The notes under the pieces: model-generated
The model's input: the letters and a program-made list of their open reading frames with translations, nothing else
Database searches by the model: none
What the model was told of the DNA's origin: nothing
Translations under genes and position numbers: made by a program
NCBI GenBank assembly: GCA_964549915.1
Contig: CAZJWX010000003.1
Coordinates: 1 to 64,000 of the forward strand
Direction: 5' to 3'
DNA length: 64,000 nt
From: JAUZRW01 sp964549915
GTDB taxonomy: Bacteria; Chloroflexota; Anaerolineae; Aggregatilineales; Phototrophicaceae
Shown here: piece after piece, positions 1-8,434 of the stretch
Numbering within the stretch: position 1 is the first letter of the stretch
Layout of the letters: each line of letters opens with the position of its first letter

Positions 1-40
1 ACCAGACTCTACCTTGCTTTATCCTTCATATCCACTGTGA

Positions 41-241
41 CTGAGTACTAGGCTCTTAGGGATTAATCGTTCTGTCTTTCGCCGTTTTCCTGATGTCGTT
101 GCAGAATTTCGTAGTAGCTCTCGTTACAAGAACCATAAAATAGCATCCATCCGAGAACTCCCTGACGACCATGATGTTTATTGTTTGACTGTGCCTGAAG
201 CGGGGAACTTCGCGCTTGCTGCCGGAGTATTCGTCAAGAAT
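41..241 (+). other. intein C-terminal segment (blocks F and G) in dcd
   Basis: Residues just before the deaminase Cys read DVYCLTVPEAGNFALAAGVF then VKN, followed by Cys. This fits intein block F (VYCLTVP) and block G (NFALAAGVFVKN then +1 Cys). The terminal Asn codon is 239-241 and the +1 Cys is 242-244. The penultimate residue is Lys instead of the common His. Upstream residues up to codon 41 (containing RRFPDVVAEFRSSSRYKNH) may be the end of an endonuclease or linker region. Frame 1 is open over 1-48 and this frame from 41, which would fit a one-base frameshift, a decayed intein or an assembly error. No ATG or ribosome binding site supports a separately expressed C-intein. Confidence 0.72.
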
Positions 242-460
242 TGTGGCCTGATTGTAAATGTTACCCCCCTGGAACCTAACTGGCATGGATATGTGACCCT
301 GGAGATTAGCAACACAACACCATTACCAGCCAAGGTCTATTCTAACGAAGGCATAGCTCAGGTGCTTTTTTATGAAGGTGATGGTGAGCCAGATATTTCC
401 TACGCGGATAAGAAAGGCAAGTACCAGGGGCAAACGGGGGTGACTCCACCCCGTTTGTAA
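41..460 (+). CDS. dcd: dCTP deaminase, 3' part, with intein C-terminal segment (partial)
   Basis: The last 73 codons (242-460) match the C-terminal half of dCTP deaminase, which converts dCTP to dUTP for dTMP synthesis in the cytoplasm. Visible family blocks are GLIVNVTPLEPNW, YVTLEISNTTPLP (holding the catalytic Glu of the family) and the terminal KGKYQGQTG. Instead of the usual upstream STYAR block, Cys 242-244 is preceded by an intein C-terminus ending in GVFVKN. The deaminase N-terminus and most of the intein lie before the window. The frame is open only back to 41, because a TGA stands at 38-40, so the gene cannot be followed in one frame to position 1. A 9-bp inverted repeat (431-439 and 449-457) lies inside the last codons. 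The C-extein identity is secure; whether the gene is intact is not. Confidence 0.8.
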   Translation: MSTRLLGINRSVFRRFPDVVAEFRSSSRYKNHKIASIRELPDDHDVYCLTVPEAGNFALAAGVFVKNCGLIVNVTPLEPNWHGYVTLEISNTTPLPAKVYSNEGIAQVLFYEGDGEPDISYADKKGKYQGQTGVTPPRL

Positions 461-467
461 GATCGAG

Positions 468-505
468 GTTGGGGGCGAGAAATACAATCCCCGTCCCCAA
501 CTTTG
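468..505. terminator. hairpin between convergent dcd and TspO-like gene
   Basis: GTTGGGG (468-474) pairs with CCCCAAC (495-501) just after the dcd stop and before the stop of the minus-strand gene. A short TTTG follows on the plus strand. Position between converging genes suggests a bidirectional terminator, but the T-run is weak. Confidence 0.4.
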
Positions 506-507
506 CG

Positions 508-1302
508 CTATCGACGCTGCAATTGCAAGAAAGCCGAGCCTGCGACCCCGATTGCGACCACCGCCGCCACAACCAGCGCTGCTGTATTGACGAGGCTCGC
601 ATCAAGCGCCGCCAGAATATCGAAGACTTCGGTATCGAAGGGACGGGCATAAATGCCAACCACTGCCCAGATCACGACCAGCGCATAGGCCAGGTCGCGC
701 CGGAAATAGAGCATGGCAAAGGCCAGCACCGCTGCCACAGCCATCATAATCGCCGCCCACAGATCGGCATTAATCCCCAGGAAGCTGACCTGTGCGCCGC
801 TCTCGTACAGTGCCGCCGAGATATTTGCTACGGTCGCCACACTGACCCACCCCAGGTAGATGCTGAAGGGAATATGCGCTGCCCATTGCTCCTGCCAATC
901 GACATCGCGCAGGCCGATGCCGAGATTACGGTAGATCATGATCAGCGAGAGCAAGAGAATCACAATCACAATAGTGCTCACCCAGATGTAGTTATAAACG
1001 AACAGAATCACCCAGACGCTGTTGGCGATGTTGCTGACGATGAACCAGATTCCAACACGATCCACCACCCCATTCTGCAACGCAACCGGGCGTGCCTGGT
1101 AGATCGCAAAACCGATCAAACCGATATAGATCACGCCCCAGATGGCGAAGACATACCCCGCCGGCAGGAAGAAAATCGCGCGACTCTCACCCAGTTCACC
1201 GACCGTATTGGGTACAACGTCCGACTGGGAAACGAAGTTCATGATGAGCGTAGCGATCAGCGCGACCGCATTCAGAATTTGTAGTAATCTCGTGCGTGAC
1301 AT
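508..1302 (-). CDS. TspO/MBR-like tryptophan-rich membrane protein
   Basis: A 264-residue polytopic membrane protein, about 7-8 hydrophobic segments. The block AGYVFAIWGVIYIGLIGFAI near residue 50 and a following NSVWV segment resemble the extended tryptophan-rich sensory protein group related to TspO/MBR, whose classical members bind tetrapyrroles and cholesterol. It is longer than classical TspO (about 160 residues), as is common for the longer bacterial group. The ATG is preceded by GGAGAGGAG about ten bases upstream. It lies downstream of the ABC exporter gene on the same strand with a 147-base gap, so co-transcription is possible. The ligand cannot be told from the sequence. Confidence 0.65.
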   Translation of the reverse strand: MSRTRLLQILNAVALIATLIMNFVSQSDVVPNTVGELGESRAIFFLPAGYVFAIWGVIYIGLIGFAIYQARPVALQNGVVDRVGIWFIVSNIANSVWVILFVYNYIWVSTIVIVILLLSLIMIYRNLGIGLRDVDWQEQWAAHIPFSIYLGWVSVATVANISAALYESGAQVSFLGINADLWAAIMMAVAAVLAFAMLYFRRDLAYALVVIWAVVGIYARPFDTEVFDILAALDASLVNTAALVVAAVVAIGVAGSAFLQLQRR

Positions 1303-1369
1303 CGCAGTGGCTCCTCTCCATTTTGTCCAGAATTTTATTGAACATCACGTCCAGTATCGCCACTACGGA

Positions 1370-1406
1370 CTCATGAGCCGTTAATGGCGCGTGAACGACT
1401 CATGAG
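1370..1406. promoter_or_regulatory. two copies of palindromic CTCATGAG
   Basis: The palindrome CTCATGAG occurs at 1370-1377 and again at 1399-1406, each within the longer shared string ACTCATGAGC. Both lie in the 147-base gap upstream of the TspO-like gene. The centres are 29 bases apart, close to three helical turns, which would suit a dimeric repressor or activator. No known regulator is assigned. Confidence 0.3.
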
Positions 1407-1449
1407 CATGCCTAACAATATCACATTCGACTATTTACGGGTGGAGCGT

Positions 1450-3252
1450 TCAGTCTCCTGCTGCCAGCAAGCGCTCGCCCATTTGCACACGCCACAGCGT
1501 TGCATAAATGCCGTCCCCTGCGACTAACTCATCATGCAGCCCCTGCTCTTTGAGGGCACCGTTCTCCAGTACGAAGATACGATCTGCGTTGCGCACAGTG
1601 CTCAGACGATGCGCGATGACGATCGTGGTGCGCCCGACAGCGATTCTCTCCAGGGAGCGCTGAATGGCCGCTTCCGTCTCGTTATCGACGGATGAAGTCG
1701 CTTCATCGAGGATCAGGATTGGCGGATCTTTGAGGATTGCCCGCGCGATGCTGATGCGCTGACGCTGCCCGCCGGAGAGCTTCTGTCCACGTTCGCCGAC
1801 GATGGTATCGTAGCCCTGGGGCAAACCCATGATGAAATCGTGAGCCTCGGCGATTTTCGCCGCTTCGATCACCTGCTCATCCGTCGCATCGAAGCTACCA
1901 TAGACAATGTTCTCGCGCACCGTCCCGTGAAACAGGTAAACATCCTGGCTCACCAGGCCGATTGCACGGCGCACATCACCCAATTCCACTTCTCGCAAGT
2001 CGCGCCCGTCAATGGTGATCGTTCCCCCTGTCACGTCGTAGAAACGCAGGAGGAGCTTGACGACAGTGCTCTTTCCAGCCCCTGTTGCACCCACAATCGC
2101 CGCAGTTTCGCCCGCTGGAATGTGCAAAGACAGCCCTTTGAGAATCTGCACGCCGCTGTTGTAGGCGAACTGCACATCGTTGAAGCGCACCTCGCCCTGC
2201 ACGTTCTCGGTCGGCATTTGATCCTCCCCATCCTGGATTTGCGGCTCAGTGTCCAGCAGATCGAGGATGCGATTGGTGGATGCCATCGCACGCTGGTACT
2301 GGTCAAAAGTCTCGCCCAGCGTGGTCAGCGGCCAGAGCAACCGCTGCGTCATGAAGATCAGGACGCTGTAGAGACCGATGTTGAGGGTGCCATCCAGCGC
2401 AAGTTGCCCACCGAAAATCATGATGGCGATGAAGCCGCCGACAATCGCCATGCGAATCAGCGGCGAGAAGGCTGAACTCAGCAGGATGGCGGAACGGTTG
2501 CGTTCCTGGTAACGGTTGCTCTCCTCGCGCACCCGCTCGACTTCGTGGGCTTCCGCAGTGTAACTCTTGATGGTGGCAATACCCCCCAGGTTGTTCGAAA
2601 GCTGGCTGTTGAGGTTGCCAACCTGCTCGCGCACAGCCGCGTAGCGCGGTCCCAACTTCCGCTGGAACCAGACTGAGCCATAGATGATGATCGGCATCGG
2701 GATTAGCGCCATCCAGGCCACGCTTGGCGCGGTGATGACGAACAAGCCACCGATGACGATCACCGTCGTGGTCACCTGGAGCAGGCTGTTTGCGCCAATG
2801 TCGAGAAATGGCTCTAGCTGGTTGATGTCGTCATTGAGAATCGACATCAGGCCGCCTGTGCTGCGATCTTCGTAATAGGCCATTTCGAGTCGCTGCACAT
2901 GATCATAGGTCTCGACACGCATTTCGTGCTGCACCGTTTGCGCCAGATTACGCCACCAGACACGCTGGGCGAACTCAAAGGCTGATTCGAGAATCCAGAC
3001 GATCAGCGTGATGACTGCCAGTGCGAGGAGCTGCTGCCCCGGTTCGACGACGCCCAGTCGGGCGAACAGCGAATTCTCTTGCTGGACGACGATATCGACC
3101 GCCGCACCGATCAACGCAGGGGGTGCCAGATCGAAGATTTTGTTGAGGATCGAGAAGGCAATTGCGCCATTGACTCGTCCCTGATAAGGACGCATGTAAC
3201 GCAGCAGCCGCACCAGCGCGTAGGGCTTCTGCGCGTCGGGGGTAGTTGTCAT
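1450..3252 (-). CDS. ABC exporter, fused permease and ATPase
   Basis: A 600-residue half-transporter of the MsbA/multidrug exporter type. Residues about 25-310 form six membrane segments (ABC transporter type 1 fold). Residues about 350-590 form the nucleotide-binding domain: Walker A GATGAGKST, Q-loop region, signature LSGGQRQRISIARA, Walker B ILILDEATSSVD and the switch His in IAHRLST. It should act as a homodimer in the cytoplasmic membrane and export a lipid or drug-like substrate that cannot be named from sequence. The start ATG follows AAAGGACATCGAGCT, an acceptable ribosome binding site. No second half-transporter lies next to it, which supports a homodimer. Confidence 0.9.
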   Translation of the reverse strand: MTTTPDAQKPYALVRLLRYMRPYQGRVNGAIAFSILNKIFDLAPPALIGAAVDIVVQQENSLFARLGVVEPGQQLLALAVITLIVWILESAFEFAQRVWWRNLAQTVQHEMRVETYDHVQRLEMAYYEDRSTGGLMSILNDDINQLEPFLDIGANSLLQVTTTVIVIGGLFVITAPSVAWMALIPMPIIIYGSVWFQRKLGPRYAAVREQVGNLNSQLSNNLGGIATIKSYTAEAHEVERVREESNRYQERNRSAILLSSAFSPLIRMAIVGGFIAIMIFGGQLALDGTLNIGLYSVLIFMTQRLLWPLTTLGETFDQYQRAMASTNRILDLLDTEPQIQDGEDQMPTENVQGEVRFNDVQFAYNSGVQILKGLSLHIPAGETAAIVGATGAGKSTVVKLLLRFYDVTGGTITIDGRDLREVELGDVRRAIGLVSQDVYLFHGTVRENIVYGSFDATDEQVIEAAKIAEAHDFIMGLPQGYDTIVGERGQKLSGGQRQRISIARAILKDPPILILDEATSSVDNETEAAIQRSLERIAVGRTTIVIAHRLSTVRNADRIFVLENGALKEQGLHDELVAGDGIYATLWRVQMGERLLAAGD

Positions 3253-3354
3253 AGCTCGATGTCCTTTCGTGAGTGTAGCGTTGCATTGTACGGGAAAGCG
3301 GCGTTCCTGTCGTGGATGAATACGCGTAGCGCGGGTGGCTCCTGAGCTTCACCG

Positions 3355-3384
3355 TTGACGCAGGTGGCTGCCGCTGCGTATACT
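3355..3384 (+). promoter_or_regulatory. promoter of tRNA-Val
   Basis: TTGACG (3355-3360) and TATACT (3379-3384) are separated by 18 bases. Transcription would start at about 3391, four bases before the mature tRNA end. This is the clearest sigma-70 type promoter in the window. Confidence 0.8.
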
Positions 3385-3394
3385 GTTTGCGAGA

Positions 3395-3467
3395 GGGCGG
3401 TTAGCTCAATTGGCAGAGCACTTCTCTTACAAAGAAGGGGTTATAAGTTCGAGTCTTATACCGCCCA
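3395..3467 (+). tRNA. tRNA-Val, anticodon UAC
   Basis: The full cloverleaf can be drawn: acceptor GGGCGGT (3395-3401) with ACCGCCC (3460-3466), D-stem GCTC/GAGC, anticodon stem CTTCT/AGAAG with loop CTTACAA, a 5-base variable loop (3438-3442), and T-stem ATAAG/CTTAT with loop TTCGAGT. The anticodon TAC reads GUA valine codons. The discriminator base is A 3467. CCA is not encoded, since ACAA follows, so the 3' end must be added by tRNA nucleotidyltransferase. The gene is a single-gene unit with its own promoter and terminator. Confidence 0.95.
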
Positions 3468-3486
3468 CAAAGGACGTATTCACCCG

Positions 3487-3511
3487 ATCCATCGCTCCGA
3501 TGGATTTTTTT
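3487..3511 (+). terminator. Rho-independent terminator after tRNA-Val
   Basis: ATCCATCG (3487-3494), loop CTC, CGATGGAT (3498-3505), followed by an unbroken T-run to 3511. This is a canonical intrinsic terminator 20 bases after the tRNA. Confidence 0.92.
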
Positions 3512-3589
3512 GCACCCCACCACCTATATCGCCCCAATATAATTGTTAAGGTTTCCCAACTTGTATTCGCCGAAACGGGCGGAATGCAT

Positions 3590-3595
3590 TACAAT
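3590..3595 (+). promoter_or_regulatory. possible -10 element before response regulator gene
   Basis: TACAAT stands 36 bases before the ATG at 3632. The -35 region about 18 bases upstream is a poor match (around TTCGCC). The same TACAAT hexamer recurs before several genes in this window (mutS, histidine kinase, the gene at 7484). Confidence 0.35.
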
Positions 3596-3631
3596 AGAAG
3601 CGTTACAACTCAGTTATTCGGACGTTTGTTT

Positions 3632-4339
3632 ATGGTAACAGCATTTGAAGAGCAAGACCTCAGCATTCTGATCGTTGAAGACGACGACGATACCGCCGAA
3701 GTGGTCTGTACCCTGCTGGAGGATGCGGGTTTCAAAGCAAGCTCTGTTGATCGTGGTCGGATGGCGCTGAAAGAGATCAGCAACCGGGCGCCTGACCTCG
3801 TGCTGCTTGATCTGAACCTGCCGGACATCAACGGGATTGAAGTGCTGCGCTCTGTGCGGACGCATTCTTTCCTGCCGATGATTATCCTCAGCGGCTACGG
3901 CAAAGACCGGGATCGCGTCAACGCGCTCGAAGCGGGTGCAGATGATTACCTGGCCAAGCCCTTCTCGCCCGAAGAACTGGTTGCACGGGTGAAGGCGCTG
4001 CTGCGGCGGGTCGAATGGACGCCTAAGCCAGAAACCCATCTGACTGTGCGCGAGTTAGAACTCGATATGCCGCGTCGTCAGGCATCCATACGCGGAACGA
4101 AGCTGCACCTGACGCCCATCGAATATGGGATTCTGGTCATGCTGATGAAGCGTGCCGGGCAAGTTGTCGGGCATGATGACCTGCTGCGCTCCGTCTGGGG
4201 GGATCAGTACCGGGGGGATTATTCTGTGCTGCGAGTCAATATCTCGCGTCTGCGCCAGAAGTTAGAAGAGAATCCGCGTCGTCCCACCTATATCGTCACG
4301 GCACCCGGACAGGGCTACTGGATGCCCATCGCGCGCTGA
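3632..4339 (+). CDS. OmpR/PhoB-family response regulator
   Basis: A 235-residue two-domain regulator. The receiver domain (residues about 10-125) has the acidic cluster VEDDDD, phospho-acceptor Asp60 in LVLLDLNLPD, Ser87 and Lys109 in KPF. The C-terminal winged-helix domain (about 135-235) ends in the typical VRGQGY-like region, here APGQGYWM. Phosphorylated dimers should bind DNA and control transcription. The start at 3632 was chosen because the open frame further upstream runs through the tRNA gene. No sensor kinase is adjacent, so it is an orphan here. The kinase at 11716-13296 is a distant candidate only. Confidence 0.9.
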   Translation: MVTAFEEQDLSILIVEDDDDTAEVVCTLLEDAGFKASSVDRGRMALKEISNRAPDLVLLDLNLPDINGIEVLRSVRTHSFLPMIILSGYGKDRDRVNALEAGADDYLAKPFSPEELVARVKALLRRVEWTPKPETHLTVRELELDMPRRQASIRGTKLHLTPIEYGILVMLMKRAGQVVGHDDLLRSVWGDQYRGDYSVLRVNISRLRQKLEENPRRPTYIVTAPGQGYWMPIAR

Positions 4340-4420
4340 AGTGGTGATTTTCGTAGCTCTGTGCTAGGCTACAGGCAAGGTATAGAGTAGAGTTCCTCGC
4401 TTGTAGAAAAGAGCTAGCGG

Positions 4421-5176
4421 ATGCCGGGCGATTACGACGTTCTCGCAACGATACATTCAACACTTAACCTGGGCGCATATGCACGCACGATCACACCCCA
4501 TCTGATTGACACGCTTCAGCGCAATCAATGGATGGGACGACAGATCGTCGATATCGGCTGCGGCGCGGGTGAAACACTCACCTGGTTGGCGCAGCATGGG
4601 TATATCGTCACCGGGCTGGATCGCTCTGCGGCGATGCTGGCAATTGCGCGGAAGAACCTCGCTGCTGGCAACGTCAGTGCACGATTGCTCGAAGGCGATA
4701 TTCGCACCGCCCAGGGCCTCAGCGATTATGACCTCGCTCTGGCGCTGGATGTCATGAACGAGTTCAACAGCTTGCGCGAACTGGAAGACGCCTTCCAGCA
4801 CATCCACCAACTGCTCAGCCCGAACAAACTCTTCGCATGTGATTTGCACACGGTGGAAGGTCTGGTGCAGCTCAGCCTGCAGAGCGGAGGCGATGCCCTG
4901 CTCTACGACCAGGAAGGGTTGACCATCTTCACCCAGGACGAATTCGACTACGAGCGCCAGGTTCAGCGGCGCAAATATCACGTCTTCCGTCAGGTGGATG
5001 ATCATTGGCAGCGTGCCATGGCGACCCGAACCTTACGCGCCTACCCCATCCAGGCCGTGACCGCCCTGCTACAGCGCAAAGGGTTTGAGGTGGAATACGT
5101 CCTGAACGAGCAATTGCAGGCCTATACCCCCGGCGAAAGCGCGGCAAGGGTTATCATCGTGGCACATAAACGCTAG
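4421..5176 (+). CDS. class I SAM-dependent methyltransferase
   Basis: A 251-residue protein with the SAM-binding motif I DIGCGAGET near residue 43 and motif II VTGLDRSAAML. This is followed by an acidic GDI motif and the FDLALALDV-type motif IV region (DYDLALALDVMNEF). The central and C-terminal part (about 110-251) matches general methyltransferase type 11/25 proteins. The substrate is unknown. It begins a plus-strand run with the following genes at 5205, 5881 and 7484, with gaps of 28, 4 and 79 bases. The 81-base gap after the response regulator shows no convincing terminator. Confidence 0.8.
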   Translation: MPGDYDVLATIHSTLNLGAYARTITPHLIDTLQRNQWMGRQIVDIGCGAGETLTWLAQHGYIVTGLDRSAAMLAIARKNLAAGNVSARLLEGDIRTAQGLSDYDLALALDVMNEFNSLRELEDAFQHIHQLLSPNKLFACDLHTVEGLVQLSLQSGGDALLYDQEGLTIFTQDEFDYERQVQRRKYHVFRQVDDHWQRAMATRTLRAYPIQAVTALLQRKGFEVEYVLNEQLQAYTPGESAARVIIVAHKR

Positions 5177-5204
5177 AATGGTCGCTAATCTGTCCGGGTT
5201 ATGA

Positions 5205-5876
5205 GTGAAAAACCGCGTGAGTACCGAACCTAGTGCTAGCCTCATCCTGCCCGTCGATCGCGAACATACAGGAATTCGCGTTACAGGCTGTGGCGTTTTG
5301 ATAGCAGTCTGGGCGCTGGCCTTCATCACAAGCACCACCCTCTTGAACTTGACGCCCATCGTCGCGCTGCTGGCGGCACTGATTGTCGCAGTGCTGGTAA
5401 CCTCGCTGGTGGAGCGCCTGCTGAAGGGAAACTGGCTCAGCGGACGCGAACTCGTCGTGGAGACAGAGCACATCATGCTGCGCAAACACGATGAGGTCGA
5501 ACGGCAGATAGACCCACAGCAGCATGTGAATGTACTGGCCTGGCATTTCGTCGTACAGCGCTCACGACGTGTACGCAAAGGCTGGCACGTCGTCGGCCTA
5601 TCGCTCGAGCAAAACGGGGATTACGTTCCGGTGTACACGCTGGCCTCGCCCGAAGATTTTGAGATATTGAACGAAAAACAGCTCTTCACCAGGCTCGAAC
5701 GCCCGAAACGCACCGATGATCGCACCAAAACCAGCATGCGCCAGGCCGGAGAACAGCGCCGCTTGCTGGAAGCCGAGCAAGATCGCGGGTATAACGGCGC
5801 AGAACTGACCGTAGAAGAGTTCAAATCCTATCTGAAGCATTTACAGACAAATCACCCCTCCTGGATGACCGGTTGA
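5205..5876 (+). CDS. small membrane protein of unknown function
   Basis: A protein of about 220 residues. I do not recognise the family. A short polar N-terminus is followed by two adjacent membrane segments (about residues 28-70), then a mixed-charge soluble domain of about 150 residues that is rich in Arg, Glu and Gln near its end. The start is uncertain: GTG 5205 is used here, and an in-frame GTG at 5217 would give a start MSTEPSAS. A tempting ATG at 5201 in another frame reaches a stop after ten codons. It lies four bases before the secreted-protein gene at 5881, so the two are probably co-transcribed. Confidence 0.6.
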   Translation: MKNRVSTEPSASLILPVDREHTGIRVTGCGVLIAVWALAFITSTTLLNLTPIVALLAALIVAVLVTSLVERLLKGNWLSGRELVVETEHIMLRKHDEVERQIDPQQHVNVLAWHFVVQRSRRVRKGWHVVGLSLEQNGDYVPVYTLASPEDFEILNEKQLFTRLERPKRTDDRTKTSMRQAGEQRRLLEAEQDRGYNGAELTVEEFKSYLKHLQTNHPSWMTG

Positions 5877-5880
5877 CGCT

Positions 5881-7404
5881 ATGCCTCGTATCTTGTTGCT
5901 CGCCCTGTTCAGCCTGCTGCTGAGCGCTGTTGTCGTCCGTGCCCAGCAGGATGTCATCCTGCTGCCCGACGAAGCCATACAAACCATGATCCCGGCTGGT
6001 GAAACGCAGCGCTTTCAGTTCACCGCGCAAGATGAGCAGATGCTAACGTTCTACGCAGAGGCCATCGACGAAGCGTTTGATCCGATTTTGCGCATCTACG
6101 ACACCAACGAGACGCTGCTGCTGGAAAATGACGATTACAGCTACCCCGACAGCCGCGATGCGTTGATCGAAACCTTCAGCGCACCGTATGCCGGAACTTT
6201 CATCGTGGAAGTCAGCGGGTATGCGGACAGTGAGGGAGCGGTCGAACTGCTGATGCTACCGGGCTATGGGCAAGCGCTCTATCGCAACGGCTTCGACGAG
6301 TTGGGCGAGTGGGAGACCGCACCATTAGAAGCGGAAACAGCCCCCGAATTGGAAGTGCGCAACAGCTTGCTGATTCTGGAACAGGAAGGCATCTCCCAGG
6401 AAGCGATGGCGCTCGGCTTCCCCGTGCAGGCGCAACGCTATTATGTCGAAACCAACATCGAGTCGATCACGGGCAGCCAGGGCTGGCAGGCCGGGTTGAC
6501 CCTGCACTACGAAGACCCACAGAATTACCTGGCTGTGCTGGTGAACGAACGAGGTGCCTGGCAGATGACGTTGGTTGAAGATGGGGCTGGCCGGGTACTG
6601 CGTGATTGGAATACACATCCGGCCATTACTCCGGGAGAGAGGAGCTTCACACTGGGCGTGCTCGTCAACGCTGGCAGCCTGGAAGCCTTCTATAACGGAC
6701 AGTACATCGGCAACGCGACTGAGACACTGAGCGGCAGTGGAAGCCTGGGCGTGATGCTGCGCACTGCTGAAGCCTTCGGCAGCAGCGTAACAGCGCGTTA
6801 CGAATCCCTGCTGGTGACCACACCCAGAGATGCCAGTTCCGGCGAGGGCATCCCCCCGCGCATCATTCACGCAGAATCGGCCTTCACCGCCCGCAGCCTG
6901 GAACGCAGCACGTTGATCCCGGCAGGGGGCAGCAGCGCACTGAGCATCGAAGAGAGCTTCGTACAGTTGGGGACGGTTGGTGTCAGCCGCTTCCCGCTCG
7001 CAAGCGGACAATCGTTCGATGAGTTTCTTTTCGGCGCGACGATCAACTGGAGTACGCGGCCTACACCGCTCAACGGCTGCGGCCTCGTGATTCAAGATCA
7101 GGGCAACAGCGACACCTACCTGCTGACGTACCTGGACAGTCAGGGCGGCGTGGGCATGGCCCAGCGCAATGGCGAAGAATACAGCGCGAACCTCTTCTGG
7201 GATTCGCGCGATCTGGGCAGCCCACCGTACCGCACGCTGGCAATCGTACGTGAAGAGGGGGTCTTGCTTTACGTCAATGGTGTACTGGCCGGACAGATGG
7301 AAACCAGCGCTGTTGAGGGGGGAATTGGCATTGCTGCGATCAACTTTGAGCCGACGACGACCGAATGCCAGTTCGATGACATCTGGTTGTGGCAGCTTCC
7401 TTAG
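5881..7404 (+). CDS. secreted protein with PPC-like and LamG-like domains
   Basis: A 507-residue protein with a signal peptide (about residues 1-21, ending near VRAQ). Residues about 30-125 resemble a bacterial pre-peptidase C-terminal (PPC) domain: PAGETQRFQFTAQ, then FDPILRIYD and YAGTFIVEVSGY. The rest contains two concanavalin/LamG-like beta-sandwich regions (about 135-310 and 325-507), each with the pattern of a strand-rich fold and FYNGQYIG or LYVNGVLAG near its end. No catalytic motif was seen. It probably binds carbohydrate or another polymer at the cell surface. The start ATG is four bases after the preceding stop. Confidence 0.65.
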   Translation: MPRILLLALFSLLLSAVVVRAQQDVILLPDEAIQTMIPAGETQRFQFTAQDEQMLTFYAEAIDEAFDPILRIYDTNETLLLENDDYSYPDSRDALIETFSAPYAGTFIVEVSGYADSEGAVELLMLPGYGQALYRNGFDELGEWETAPLEAETAPELEVRNSLLILEQEGISQEAMALGFPVQAQRYYVETNIESITGSQGWQAGLTLHYEDPQNYLAVLVNERGAWQMTLVEDGAGRVLRDWNTHPAITPGERSFTLGVLVNAGSLEAFYNGQYIGNATETLSGSGSLGVMLRTAEAFGSSVTARYESLLVTTPRDASSGEGIPPRIIHAESAFTARSLERSTLIPAGGSSALSIEESFVQLGTVGVSRFPLASGQSFDEFLFGATINWSTRPTPLNGCGLVIQDQGNSDTYLLTYLDSQGGVGMAQRNGEEYSANLFWDSRDLGSPPYRTLAIVREEGVLLYVNGVLAGQMETSAVEGGIGIAAINFEPTTTECQFDDIWLWQLP

Positions 7405-7483
7405 TTCGCGGGATTAATCCACTGCGGTTACAATCGACGTATGACTCGTAACTGCCCGTCGATGCTGTGGATTATTGGTTGAT

Positions 7484-8401
7484 ATGACCCCTCTTGAAAT
7501 CGCGGTTCTGCGCACCTTGCTCTATGCCGATATTTTTCAATGCCCGCTCACTTTTGACGAACTTCACCGTTATTTGATTCACGACCGACCGATCAACCGA
7601 AACAAGCTGCAAAGCGTGCTGCAACAGTCGCACGCTCTGGTGCATATCCTCTGGCAGCGCGATGGCTATCTGGGGCTGCGCGAACACGAAGCCTATCTGC
7701 AATTACGGCAGAAGCGAGAGCAATACACTGCCAAAATGTGGGAACGCGCTACGCGCTACGGACGCTGGCTGGGATGCCTACCTTTCGTGCGCATGGTCGC
7801 GCTGACAGGTGCCCTCGCCGTGCGCAACCCCTCACAAACGGACGACGATTATGATTACATTCTGGTGACGGAACCGGGACGAGTCTGGCTGGCACGAGCG
7901 TTTGCGGTGCTGTTGGTGCGTCTGATGCGCCTGCGCGGCGTCATCCTCTGCCCCAATTATGTGCTGGCGAAGGATCGCCTCGTGCAGGAGCAGCGCGATC
8001 TGTACGTGGCACACGAGATCGTGCAAATGGTGCCAATTTACGGCGGAGTGCTCTACGGCGAGATGCTGCAAGCCAATCGTTGGACGCGGGACTACCTGCC
8101 CAATGCACAGCCCTACCCCGGCCCGAACGACGTGCCCTCTCGCCTGAAAAGAATCGCGGAATGGCTGCTGAGCGGGGTTCTGGGTAATTGGCTGGAACGC
8201 TGGGAATATCGCCGCAAAATGCAGAAATTCCAGCGCGAAATGCACGCAGCCGATGATGCAGCCCGCGTGGATGAATCCCAGGTCAAAGGCCACTTTCAGG
8301 ATCACGGATCACCTGTGCTGGAACGTTTCCTGGAGCGGGAGTCAGAATACGGTCTGCTGATCGGTGACACAGATGACGCCATCGCCCAGGCGGGGGACTG
8401 A
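7484..8401 (+). CDS. nucleotidyltransferase-like protein
   Basis: A 305-residue protein. Residues about 1-90 look like a helical, winged-helix-like segment (LRTLLYADIFQCPLTFDEL). Residues about 105-140 contain VALTGALAVRNPSQTDDDYD followed by YILVT, which resembles the GS/GA...DxD core of nucleotidyltransferase-fold proteins. The C-terminal half is helical and charged. The usual GS dipeptide is GA here, so activity is uncertain. The ATG at 7484 was preferred over an upstream TTG at 7475. A TACAAT sequence near 7429 could be a -10 element. The gene ends 33 bases before a terminator hairpin. Confidence 0.55.
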   Translation: MTPLEIAVLRTLLYADIFQCPLTFDELHRYLIHDRPINRNKLQSVLQQSHALVHILWQRDGYLGLREHEAYLQLRQKREQYTAKMWERATRYGRWLGCLPFVRMVALTGALAVRNPSQTDDDYDYILVTEPGRVWLARAFAVLLVRLMRLRGVILCPNYVLAKDRLVQEQRDLYVAHEIVQMVPIYGGVLYGEMLQANRWTRDYLPNAQPYPGPNDVPSRLKRIAEWLLSGVLGNWLERWEYRRKMQKFQREMHAADDAARVDESQVKGHFQDHGSPVLERFLERESEYGLLIGDTDDAIAQAGD

Positions 8402-8434
8402 CATCTATCCGTTACCGCCGCTAGAATCAGAAGA

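Noticed and set aside
469..1284. Long open frames antisense to clear genes (for example 469-1284, 8711-10237, 47469-48656).
   Set aside because: They mirror the codon bias of the real genes on the other strand and encode Arg/His/Gln-rich non-globular sequences.
3410..3631. In-frame extension of the response regulator upstream to 3410.
   Set aside because: It runs through the tRNA-Val gene and its terminator; the protein aligns with the family only from 3632.
5201..5233. ATG at 5201 reading MSEKPREYRT.
   Set aside because: It stops after ten codons; the longer frame from GTG 5205 or 5217 gives a normal membrane protein.
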